NCBI GenBank assembly: GCA_016648135.1
Contig: JADDOH010002588.1
Location: 112,352-176,351 of the forward strand
Reading direction: 5' to 3'
Length of the DNA stretch: 64,000 nucleotides
DNA from: Agrypnia vestita
Taxonomy: Eukaryota; Arthropoda; Insecta; Trichoptera; Phryganeidae
A program made the translations under genes and the position numbers. The notes under the pieces are model-generated. The model had not been told where the DNA came from and did no database searches. It saw nothing but the letters and a program-made list of their open reading frames with translations. Below, in pieces: positions 35,097 to 45,226 of the stretch. Each line of letters opens with the position of its first letter. The stretch's first letter is position 1.

Positions 35097-35789
35097 AAGG
35101 TTCTAAACTGAGTGGCGGAGTGTGTCGGTGAGTCTAAAAGGTTCCAGAACGTTCATTAAGGTTCTCGAATGCTTTAGAAGGTTCTGGAATGAGAAGAAGT
35201 TTAAAAAGGTTCTATAAGGTTCCAAATCGAGTGGCTGAGTTCATTGGTGAGTTTAGAAGGTTCCAGAAGATTAAGAGAAGGTTCCAGAATGCTCTAGAAA
35301 GTTTTGGTTGGAGAAAGTTTTAGAAAGTTCTATAAGGTTCCAAACTGAGTTGCAGAGTGTGTTAGCGAGTTTCGGAAAAAGGTTTCGGAAAGCTCTATAG
35401 GGTTCGTGAATGCTCTAGAAAATTCTGGAAAGAGAAAGTTCTACAAGCTATCTGAAAGATCTATAAGGTTCCAAACTGATGGGGGGTATGCGTCGGTGGG
35501 TCTAGAGGTTCCAGAAAGAATTATAATGCTTTAGAAGGTTCTGGAAAGGGAAAGTTCTAGACGATTCCAGAAAGTTCTATAAGATTTCAAAATGCTCTAG
35601 AAAGTTATGGAAAGTTCTCTCTAGAGTGTTATGATTGTGTGCAAAAATATCTGTTAATATTTTGGCAAAGCGAAGGCGATCTAGCAAGTCAATCCAATCA
35701 CAGGTGCCGAAACCAGCAAAAAAGAGACGTCAACACAATTCTACGCTTACCGAATTATGGTCCCGAGCGAAGCTGGGCCAATCAGCTAG
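34397..35789 (+). mobile_element. Helitron-like element made mostly of a 117-bp minisatellite
   Basis: Monomers of about 117 bp fill 34397-35640. Each has TTCTGGAAGGAGAA, a TTCC(G)AAAGTTCTATAAGGTTC-like segment and a GTGTGTCGGTGAG block. The unique tail 35641-35789 ends in CAGCTAG before a T, after GAGCGAAGCTGGGC. The first two trimers (34397-34746 and 34747-35096) are near-identical 350-bp higher-order repeats; later monomers are much more diverged. No protein is encoded. Confidence 0.7.
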
Positions 35790-36969
35790 TTGATACTATT
35801 TGCTGTGGATACATTCATTTTTAATACATAAATACATATATTGAATTTAATCATTCTTATTTGAATAACAATATATCTTGGAAGAAATATTTATCTTTAT
35901 GATCAGAACATGTGTCGGACCTTGCTTCGATCGCTAACATCGATTTTTGCAAACTTCGTGGCATCGCCGCCGGCTTAGAAACTGATTCCAGGTAGTTGAG
36001 TGATTGGAGCTTAAAATGAAAACAGCATACTTTAGCCACGAAGCACCAAACTTGTTTTAGAACGGAAAGTATTGATATCTGGAACTCGATATTGATAAAA
36101 ATGCAGTTTTCACGTACGTTAAAACCCATCACCTTCCAACGATAAAAATGTCAACCATTCCAAATTTCACTCTAGAACCCTACGGAAAATATAGTCACTA
36201 CCCTCCCTCTTCCGGACATCAAACCCTCCACCTACCTTGACTAAATTTCCATACACCCTTTGGGGCCATAATCCCAGAAAATAATAAATAAATTCCCCGG
36301 CAACGCTGAGCAAGGGTCGCTCGTAATTTAACGTATTTTTATTTGACATTTGAATGAAAGATTTGTCATTGACATAATTTATAAATTAAAGGCATTCTAT
36401 AATATTAGGGTTTTGCGGGCTACAGATTGTGTGATGTTTTGTTCGAACAACTAACTCCGTGTTGTGAAGGCTGATCGTGACAAATTCTCAAGAACTTGAA
36501 ATATTAAGATAAATCGTTCCGAGTGCTTTCAGTACAGCGGTCATATTTTTTCCAAAGCACTTACAAAATAATTCCTTGTCTCATATTTCACCTTTGACCT
36601 ACAATATTGCATTAGAGGCGCTGTGTTAAAAGAAGTTAAGAAATGTTAAGATAAGTTTTATCTTGAATTACAAACCGTTTTGACCAACAGCTCTTTTTTG
36701 TACAAAAATCCTACGCGCCTTTCAACTAGCGGACGTGATGTTTAAAACTAAGCAATTTCTAAAAGTAATTACTTAACGTCCCGTAAAGACTAGGGCCGGT
36801 TCAGGAAGGGTATGAAGTTTTGATTAAATATGTCAGGAAGGTGTTTCCTCTGAAACAAGTGAGCAGCTTTTCGCTGTCGTTTTGTCTGCTGGACTTTTTG
36901 ACGATTTTCAGCGTGAACGTCAATTAAATTAAAATATTCCATTATTGCTTCCTTATATGTCTCTATATA
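35790..36969. other. AT-rich stretch, no gene established
   Basis: A plus-strand segment around 35910-35970 reads HVSDLASIANIDFCKLRG, which faintly resembles LINE endonuclease N-termini but is too short to call. Otherwise nothing was recognised. Confidence 0.4.
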
Positions 36970-37755
36970 TTAGCTGTTCGTCCCCGGTGTTCCGCGGGTT
37001 CAGGATCAAGTTGAAAATAAATTTGTGGGGGGAACAAAGGTTCCATTTTTTTGCAAAGCCTCTAATTAAAACAATATTTCTATTGCTGGGATGGATAGCA
37101 TGTTCAGGGAAAAATGTGGCCAGTTTTTTCCCGTTAGGTCCTCAGGATTACGTATGCTAGATTTGGATACAATCAGTCGAACGGTACAGATTTTTATAGA
37201 AATTGTATAGTGACGAGGATCGGCGGTAAAGGGGGAGGGGGGAAATGTTACCTTTATTACTCACTGATTCCCAAAGAATACGTGTACAAAATTTGAGTAA
37301 GATCGGTCAAACAGTGTAGATTTATGCAGAAAATATATCAGAGGGAGGGAGTGGGATAAGTGGGAGTCGTAAATATCGCTTATATTACCCGTCTGGGCCT
37401 AAAGAATACTCGTAAGTATACAAAATATGAGTCAGATCGGTCAAACGGTGCAGATTTGAGTGGAAAATATATCGGGGGAGGGGGAGGGGGATTCCATTGA
37501 AAATATATCAGGGGGATAGAAAGGGGTAAAGGGGAGGGGAGAAATGTTACCTATGTTACCCGGCGGGTCCTAAAAAATAAGTATGCAAAATTTGGGTCAG
37601 GTCGGACAAACGGTGTAGATTTGCATTGAAAGTATAGCAGGGGGAGGAGAAGAGGTAAAAGGGTAGGGAGGAAATATCGCTTATGTTACCCGCCGGGTTC
37701 TAAAGAATATGTTTCCAAATTTTGAGTCCGATCGGTCCAACAGTACAGATTTGTT
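36970..37755 (-). mobile_element. Helentron-like element, copy 2 (5'-truncated)
   Basis: In minus orientation the copy ends with the family's 3' sequence. The terminal CTAG has mutated to CTAA (TTAG at 36970-36973 on plus), and the hairpin block is degenerate (CCCCGGTGTTCCGCGGG). It contains at least five 126-131-bp units with AAATTTGAGTCAGATCGGTC-like and GGGGGAGGG blocks. The 5' terminal segment present in the other copies is missing beyond 37755. Confidence 0.75.
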
Positions 37756-39129
37756 AGTGTTAAGGGTTAATAAGTTTTTATCTAGCCAAGTTTTTATTTG
37801 ATTTATCCCATTTCCTGCTTTCTTGTGTACTTCTACACAAGTATCACCATTAAAAATCAGGGTATAGATAATACAGGTTTACAAAAAAAATCAAAGAAAA
37901 TTCGAAAAAGTAGCAATAGGTACTATTAGGTATCGACAATACAGGCTTAAAATTTTTTTTCATAAAATATTCAAAAAAGTCCTGGGATATCGACAAAACG
38001 GGCTTATGAAAAAATCTTCACAGTAAAACCGAAAAATTATCGATACTTCTGTTTAACTACCTAATTGCAGGAAGTTACAGACGGACATTAGAAATTAGGA
38101 TAGTTGATTTTTCAACGTGGGTAGTATAACACGCACACATTAAGAGTTGATGACGCGGTTTATAATAAAAATGCGGTTGTTAGAATTATAAAGGTCCATT
38201 TATCATTGAGAGATTTTGTTCAAATGAGAGAAAGCGTTCTTTGCGGGACTTCAAAGTCAAGGCGAGACGTTGGTTGGCACATACGAGATGTAAACAGAAA
38301 CGATGAATCACAGCATGAATCTAGAACCCAAAATAAGATGAAAATCCTACTTTTGAGATGACTGGATTCTGGTGCAAGGGACGGGAATGCCTTTTTCTTC
38401 GATGATCCTGGTCCAGCTGCAGATACAAACTCCGTCGTTCGCCGAAGTGCGGTTTATTCAAGTACTTATAACGAGTGTTTATGCGGGTTTACAATAATTA
38501 TATTTCTTGAGCGGTTATCCAAAACACGAACTTAAACAATAGATGTGGTATAATATACGGTTTCTTCAATGGAAGACAATTAAGAAGTGGCGCGGTAGGA
38601 AAAAAAATAATTTCACGCGTTCGAGTCCACACAGGACAAAATATGTCGTTAGGCGTATCAAAGGGGAAGGTGCACGGAGTGGGAATTAAATTAGGAATAA
38701 AGAAAGGATTATGTTTAGGGACAAGGATTGGTGGATCTCCATCTCACCGAAGTCCAATTCAGCCATGACCATCGCCTCTATTTTTCCAGATTTAATATTT
38801 AAACAAGAGTTAATATTATTGATTCACTACTAGTTAAGAACAGAACTTCCCATCGACAGATGCATATAACATTAAAGTAATTTAGTTATCGTAAATGATA
38901 ATGATAATGAGTTGTTATTAATACGTGTCGTTGGGAAGTTCTGTTTTTCCCAAAATTAGAAGTGAAATTATAAAAACTCTTAAAATTGTTGCAGTGTTGT
39001 ATAAAGTAAATTAAATAATATATTTTAATTAATTATTCTAGTTTCATCATATAAGCATCTTTTGTTTAAGACATTCACTCTTATGAAACCGTGCACAATA
39101 TTTTTACAGCTATTTAAAATAAAAATATT
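37756..39129. other. Unassigned stretch with one inverted repeat
   Basis: No gene recognised. AACAGAACTTCCCATCGACA near 38840 and TGTCGTTGGGAAGTTCTGTT near 38926 form a 20-bp inverted repeat with one mismatch and a spacer of about 65 bp, which may be a very small MITE (38838-38948). Confidence 0.45.
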
Positions 39130-39420
39130 TGTTAATATTTGTCCCCAAAACATAGCCCTTTTTTCCCCTTGAGCAGACGTGACAGGCGCGGCGGGTCGGC
39201 AGGGCTCGCGGAGGAGCCGGACGCGGGGTGTCTCTTGCGCCCGCCCCCATTAATCATTTCCCTGTTTCCGCTGCTAACTGTTTGGTATTTCCGAAGATTT
39301 GACTTCCTACCCCCTGCTAAATGTAAAGGCAAACACGCAAACATCACGCGAACATCTAGCAGAACACACGCTCGTGCATTATTCAGAACGTACCTACTAC
39401 AAAAGTAATATCCGATTAAA
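39130..39420. other. Small GC-rich island
   Basis: The core 39170-39250 is very GC-rich in an AT-rich setting. Opposing frames of 71 codons (39132-39347, minus) and 89 codons (39139-39408, plus) overlap. Neither has a recognisable domain. No splice-bounded exon was established. Confidence 0.35.
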
Positions 39421-39534
39421 TTAATGTTTTAACTCGAGTATTATTGTGTTACATGTGAATATTTCTGTATATATTTATTATTAAATATTATACGAACACG
39501 GAATACGTGTCACATCTACATTCTTACTATTTTC

Positions 39535-39660
39535 AAAGTAAGCTAAACGCTTGTGGTATAAAAATAGGACTAACTTGCCGGTTTGGAGTGGGGTTCGAAC
39601 ACGCGACCTTTGGATCACGAGGCGAGAGTCCTAAGCGCAAGACCAACAAGCTACTCATTT
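39535..39660 (-). mobile_element. tRNA-derived SINE fragment
   Basis: On the minus strand TAGCTTGTTGG (39643-39653) matches an RNA polymerase III A box and TGTTCGAACCC (39591-39601) a B box, spaced as in a tRNA. The part between them, GGACTCTCGCCTCGTGATCC, resembles a tRNA anticodon arm. Downstream sequence is AT-rich and not tRNA-like, so a SINE head is likelier than a functional tRNA gene. Confidence 0.6.
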
Positions 39661-39753
39661 GTTATATATATATTATTTTCGCAATTTTAAACATTTTTAA
39701 TTAAAACAATAAATTTTGTAATACCTACATGAAATAATATATTAGATGAAATA

Positions 39754-40680
39754 TCTATACCAATAAAACCAATAAAACTCAATGTCTGTCTGTCTCTTCT
39801 CTATACAAATCCACACCGTTTGTCCGAATCGATTCAAATTTTGCATACTTATGCTTTAGGACTCGGCGAGTAACATAGGCGATATTTCCCCCCTATTCTT
39901 ATATCCTTTCCCCTCCCCCTGACATATCTTCTATGCAAATCTGTACCGTTTGACCGATCGGACGCAAAATTTGAAAACATATTTTTTAGGACTCGGCGAG
40001 TAACATATGCGACAATTCCCCCCTTATTTTAAGCCTTCCCCTCCATTGATATATTTTCGATACAAATCTGTACCGTTTGACCGATCGGATTCAAAATTTG
40101 GAAACTTATTCTTTAGGACTCGGCGAGTAACTTAGGCCATATTTCCCCCCTATTCTCATACCCTTTCCCCTCCCCCTGACATATCTTCTATGCAAATCTG
40201 TAACGTTTGATCGATCGGACTCAAAATTTGGAAACTTATTCTTTAGGACTCGGCGAGTAACATAGGCCATATTTCCCCCCTATTCTCATACCCTTTCCCC
40301 TCCCCCTGATATATCTTCTATGCAAATCTGTACCGTTTGACCGATCGGACGCAAAATTTGGAAACATATTTTTTAGGACTCGGCGAGTAACATATGCGAC
40401 AATTCCCCCCTTATTTTAAGCCTTCCCCTCCACTGATATATTTTCGTTACAAATCTTTGTAACGAAAATATATCAGTGGAGGGGAAAATTTGGAAACTTA
40501 CTCTTTAGGACTCGCGCGGGTAACAAAGGTGACATTTCCTCCCTCCCCTTTTACCTTTTCTCCTCCCCTGATATATTTTCGATGCAAATCGATATCGTTT
40601 GAATCAAACCTTTGTTTCCCCCCACAAATTTATTTTCAACTTAATCCTTAACCCGTGCAACACCGGGTACGAACAGCTAG
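39754..40680 (+). mobile_element. Helentron-like element, copy 3 (full length, about 930 bp)
   Basis: The 5' end is TCTATACC followed by CAATAAAACTCAATGTCTGT. The 3' end is a hairpin ACCCG-TGCAACAC-CGGGT, then ACGAACAG and CTAG at 40677-40680, with T next. Phase-matched CAAATCTGTACCG blocks at 39936, 40062, 40193 and 40323 show internal tandem units of 126-131 bp. Helitron-type ends with a central tandem repeat are the layout of DINE/Helentron-type non-autonomous elements. It encodes no protein. Confidence 0.8.
40423..40486. repeat. Perfect 31-bp palindrome inside Helentron copy 3
   Basis: The arms 40423-40453 and 40456-40486 are exact reverse complements with loop TC. The left arm is normal Helentron sequence (CCCCTCCACTGATATATTTT...). 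The right arm is its inverted copy and replaces the segment GTACCGTTTGACCGATCGG that stands at this place in the other tandem units. Confidence 0.95.
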
Positions 40681-40681
40681 T

Positions 40682-41939
40682 CAGCTCTCATTTCTAGTCT
40701 TGCTGCGGTTAGATAATCCTGATAATAAAAAATTGTGTTATTCACTGCAAAAATAATCATCAAATTCTATTTGTAAAAATGTCAGTCACTAATGTAACAA
40801 AATTCGTCGCTAACGTTACCAAGACGAATGGCGCTGTTTATGCTCTAACATACTACGATTTAGAGATAATTTTGTTTGTTATGAAAGTTAAATTTTATTA
40901 GGAATTTTATGAAAAACTAAAGAAAATTAAGCAGAATTTCAGCAATTAGAGATCAAAGGTCCTTATGATTGACAGATTGAGCGAGTTCAGTCATATTGTA
41001 ATGTGTTTTAATGTAAAAATAATTTATTTTTATTTTAGATTTGATAAACTTCGCAATATATTTGAAGACAGAATATACATTATACCTAATGTGACAGTAA
41101 AAATGTAGTTATCCTACCACGCGTGAAGCCACTAGCATGAAACACAATTTGACATGTAGTCATATAAATACATTCCTGCATGTGCGCATGTCAAATCGTA
41201 CATACAAATGTTAATATAAAATTCTTATAGTGGATGAGTGTGTAGGCACTTACATAAAAAGAGTTTTGTATTAAATTGCGCGACTGGAAAATAAATTCGT
41301 ACACAACATTATAAGGCGGAAATGGCACGGAAATATTTTCGAGGTAATTTTAACATAGCAAATATTACGAGAGTTTTCTTCCCCGTGCACCGCTCGGTTG
41401 TCCCGACGTCGACACGAAGATAGGTTAAGAGCTTTTTCATAACTTTTCCGGTTTTCCGTTTGTCATCCGTATTTGATTTATACTCGCGCTTTATGTCCTA
41501 TTGATGGTGATATATTGTGGGCTGCAAGACGGAATGCGAAGCCAACCAAACCGAGTAAGTTGGAAAAGATGATCGTCAAAAGGCCTGTGAAGCAAATTTC
41601 TATTAAGTAACTCATTACCATGACCGTAATATTTATATTATATGTATGTAGTATATATTTAAGGTGAGTGTCAAAAAAGTGTTACAGCCACGTCAAATTG
41701 TTTAAATATGAGATTTGAGGAAGATGTATACATATTAAAGTTCTTGACTAAAATTCACATAAACGTATGCTTTACAGGAACGAATCACAGCTTTAAGTCT
41801 TCTATATGAAGTTTTATCTGATTCTCTCAATTTTCATTGTACATTGGATCAAGTTTTCTAGAAGAATATCTGTCATTTGAATTTCACAGTACATCCTGTC
41901 AAAATAATGTTATGAATTTTGTGTCAATAATGATCATAG
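40682..41939. other. AT-rich stretch, no gene recognised
   Basis: No coding similarity or terminal repeat recognised. The last part (41700-41939) may be the 3' continuation of the Penelope-like fragment on the minus strand. Confidence 0.45.
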
Positions 41940-42115
41940 GGTGACCAAGCTTTGGAAGGTCTCCATACCCATGTTGAGGATCCATTTTTCACATTGATTC
42001 TTGAACATTATTATTAAGACATATTTGGTGTTCTTTTATTCTAATATCAAAACAAAGTGCCGTTTTACCTATGTAAAATGCTGAGCAGTCATTACAATTA
42101 AGTTTATATATCCCG
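41940..42115 (-). pseudogene. Penelope-like element fragment: GIY-YIG endonuclease
   Basis: Read on the minus strand from 42114, the frame gives GIYKLNCNDCSAFYIGKTAL followed by RIKEHQICLNN. Both halves of the GIY-YIG signature are present (GIY at 42106-42114, YIG at 42067-42075), with the CxxC-type insert and the RxxEH helix typical of the C-terminal endonuclease of Penelope-like retroelements. A stop follows after about 50 residues. The reverse-transcriptase part was not found upstream. Confidence 0.8.
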
Positions 42116-42431
42116 GAAAGATTAAATTAAGATGTTTAATGAGCGTGGGGCCACGTCGGACCTGTGCGACAGACAATGACAGGGGCCAGAGCCACGTCGA
42201 ATATATGCGACAGGCACAAAATTTATTATTTCTCGACGGCCGCGTATCGAATTTGAAAAACTGATTTTTTCCCAGTAGAGAAATCCCGTGGTGACCTGTT
42301 GTTCCATTTTCAACTCACAAACGTCACGGATTATATTTTAAATCAACAATCAAAACAGAAGTTTTTCTGCCGTCAAAAGTATTTATGTTTTTTGAGAGAA
42401 TAAAATGCCATACAATCGGTGGTCTTATTAA

Positions 42432-42704
42432 ATAAGCAATATTGCTATTTCTGTATCTTGACAGTTATGTATAACATTGTAATGCCACCAATATTGACGT
42501 TTAAAGTTTGATAGGTTTGAAATTAATTAATCCAATCAGAAAGCTAAAACGTAAACAAACGTTAAGTTATTCACGTTGTTGTTGATCTTTCTAATTGATT
42601 GAATTCATTAATTCTAAACCTGTCAAACTTTAAACGTCAAAATTGGCGGCATTATAATGCTGTACAATAACTGTCAAGATATAGAAATGGCAATATTGCT
42701 TAAT
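42432..42704. mobile_element. Palindromic MITE, about 270 bp
   Basis: Long arms pair almost from end to end: TAAGCAATATTGC, TATCTTGACAGTTA and ACGTTTAAAGTTTGA on the left match their inverses on the right. The spacer of about 50 bp contains GTAAACAAACG. No protein. The right end stops 2-4 bp before a splice-acceptor-like CAG at 42706-42708. Confidence 0.8.
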
Positions 42705-42708
42705 TCAG

Positions 42709-42899
42709 CATACGGCCAAATATTTGCGAATTGGCGTGACCAGATTGAACAGGTACTGGAAGACGGCGCGGCCGTCAGGAGCCCCAACACTTGTAGCTTG
42801 TGTGCGAAGATGTACGGATGTGAGGCGAGAGTTGTGCGTCAGGACAGAGGAAGCGGCGCTTCCTCATCTCTGCCTACCCCCGCGGGAAACAATGTGATG
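42709..42899 (+). CDS. Possible internal exon of an unidentified gene
   Basis: A GC-richer open segment of 191 bp is bounded by a TTGCTTAATTCAG acceptor and a strong GTAAGT donor (42900-42905). One frame is open throughout, reading YGQIFANWRDQIEQVLEDGA, then NTCSLCAKMYGCEARVV and a Ser/Gly-rich end. The CxxC pair could be half of a zinc-binding site. No neighbouring exon could be joined. It could be a host exon or a captured gene fragment; the adjacent MITE end supplies part of the acceptor region. Confidence 0.35.
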
Positions 42900-42905
42900 G
42901 TAAGT

Positions 42906-43645
42906 AAATAATGTATCTGGAGAGAAATACAATATTTGCGGTTTCCACATCCGAGAACTCTCGGAGCGCACTACTACTATACCATATTCGCTGTTTGGTG
43001 ACTTGTTGCCTACAATATATTTTGTATACACGTGAATATAGTTTTTCGGTTAAAATTTTCAAATACAGAGTTAAAAGGTACTCTTTTGAAATTTGAACAA
43101 TCACAATGTGAGTGTCACTAATAATCACAAAGTGTGAACAGTAAATTGATCTAATAATAAGGGCCCGGCGGAATCAAAATAGAACAATTCATCAAATGCT
43201 TTTTATTAAATCAACCTCCATTACGACATTCTTTATCAGTTCTCCAATTGGAGATTTTTAAATAGAGATAATCTAAAGAATTTTCTCTCGGTTCTATTAA
43301 CAAATTGAAATCTTAATTAAATGGTATTGAGTATTTTTTAATTTAATTTAATTAAGTTCAATATGTTAATGTTAAAAATATGGAAGCACCGTAATATTAA
43401 TTATCTGTAATCATACTTTATAATAAAATAATTCAAAATGTTAACAATATTGATTTTTTTACCAATTTCTAGCGGTTAACAACGTCTGATCAGTAATTAT
43501 GTTAATAAATCGCCAAGTTGGAATAATAAGTAGACACATTTTTTCCCCAATAACGTGCAATATCTCACAATCGTCCGTGTTATACGTACATTACTAAGAT
43601 GAGTCGATATGAATATTGTGTGAACACAGTATTTATCTGCAGATT
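42906..43645. other. AT-rich stretch, nothing recognised
   Basis: No coding pattern or terminal repeat recognised; it would be intronic if the preceding exon is real. Confidence 0.4.
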
Positions 43646-43649
43646 TCCA

Positions 43650-44090
43650 AATCTTCTTCTTCTTCTTGAGCCTTCATCTCTCCACTGCTAGATATAGGCC
43701 TCTTCTGTACCCTTCCATCTTTCCTTGCTATTTGCTAATTGTAGCCATTTTTTTCCCTCCACAGCAGTTTTGTCATCGGCCCATCTCTTTTGAGATCTTC
43801 CGACGCCTCTTTTATTTTCCCAAGGTCTCCACTTCAAAACTCTGGGAGTCCATCTTGTAGCATCTTGTCTTGCAACATGCCCTGCCTATTGCTATTTTAA
43901 CTTCACTACACGATCCATGATATCCACTACTCTAGTTCTGCGCCTAATTTCATCATTCCTTATTATATCTCTTAGATTTATTCCAAGCATGGATCTCTCC
44001 ATGGACCGTTGCGTGCATTTGAGCTTTTCTACACTTTTCTTTGTAAGGGCCATTGTATCGACTCCATACGTTACCAGAAGCCCAAATAAT
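43650..44090 (-). pseudogene. RTE-type LINE, 3' end (minus strand)
   Basis: Minus-strand frames read MERSMLGINLRDI, RRRTRVVDIMDRVVKLK, AGHVARQDATRWTPRVLKW, RPWENKRGVGRSQKRWADD, then EEAYI and QWRDEG, ending in an Arg run produced by the GAA-rich tail (CTTCTTCTTCTTG on plus, 43652-43666). This is the same C-terminal signature as the 32-kb copy, in opposite orientation and with different breaks. Stops replace Trp codons around KLK-Q-AGH. Confidence 0.85.
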
Positions 44091-45226
44091 CATTCAATTT
44101 AATATGCTGTAGTACGAAAATGCCATTAGAAATATTACTGGGTGCAAGTTAAGGTGAATATAATATAATATTATAAGTTTTGTGAAATTAATTTAAGAAC
44201 AATAAATTTCTTAGTCCGTCCTGTAGCGGAGAGACTTACGCCAAATCAATTTCTTCTCCCCTACGGTGCAGAGAGAGTGGAGGACTCCTCCATAATAATT
44301 AATATCACGATCCGAGTATTCTTGGGGAGACTTCTGGGAGAGAAACATTTTATTTTTTATTTTATTTTATTTTATTTGGGAAACATACAGTAAAATGTAA
44401 TAAAAAATTTATATAATATCAAAAAAATATTCGTTTAGTATGACCAGTGAAGTTTCCTCGAAGCTGGTAAAAAAACTAAGTAAAAAACAATTATAAAATG
44501 AGAGGGGTGGGAAGAGGGAGGGAATGGGATTCACTTAAAGAAGTATCAAATTTATTTCAATAATCATAAATGAGATTACGGAGTTTCATTTTAAATAAAA
44601 GCAAATTGTCAATAAAAATGTCTAGATTACTTGTAGAATTTAACAGATTGTATTTTGAAGTGGAGCGAGTTACAAAGCAGTTTTTTAAGTAGTTAGTCCT
44701 ACCAAAGTTTGGGTAAAATAAATTATTTGAAAGCGTTGAGTTGTAGGACAACTTAAACTTATTTTCTCTAATAAATAGGGTGAGTTAACCAAGTTATTCA
44801 AGATTTTATAAAGATAACACAGATCTTGTATGCATCTTCGATATGATAAAGGAGGGATTTTATGGTAACACTCGCTTTCTGTGTATGAATTGAATTCTAA
44901 ACGGGAAGGAAATTTAAAATATTGAGAAGTTTGTGTTGGATATTTTCAAGTTGCTCACTGTGTATGTAGAATAATGAGTATTCCAGACTACTGATCCAAA
45001 CTCCAGTTGACTGCGTACAAATGAAAAATATAAAGTAATTAGTGTATAGGGTGATTGAAATGGGTTTGTCGTTCTGGCAATGAAACCAAGGAGTCGATAT
45101 GCTATAGATTCCATATGTGGGATGAATGTTAATTTAGAATCTAAGATGAAACCGAGATCGCTCACCTGAGTGCAGATGTTGAGTTGCTTATTGTTGAAAT
45201 GATAATTATAGGATAAATTTTTTCTT

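Noticed and set aside
35900..36140. LINE endonuclease N-terminus on the plus strand
   Set aside because: Only a short resemblance (IDFCKLRG) with stops soon after; too weak to list as a feature.
39132..39408. Opposing 71- and 89-codon frames in the small GC-rich island
   Set aside because: Overlapping opposite frames of biased composition without motifs are expected by chance in GC-rich DNA.
39591..39660. Possible functional tRNA gene on the minus strand
   Set aside because: A and B boxes are good, but I could not form a convincing acceptor stem, and the downstream DNA lacks the expected 3' half and terminator. A SINE head explains it better.
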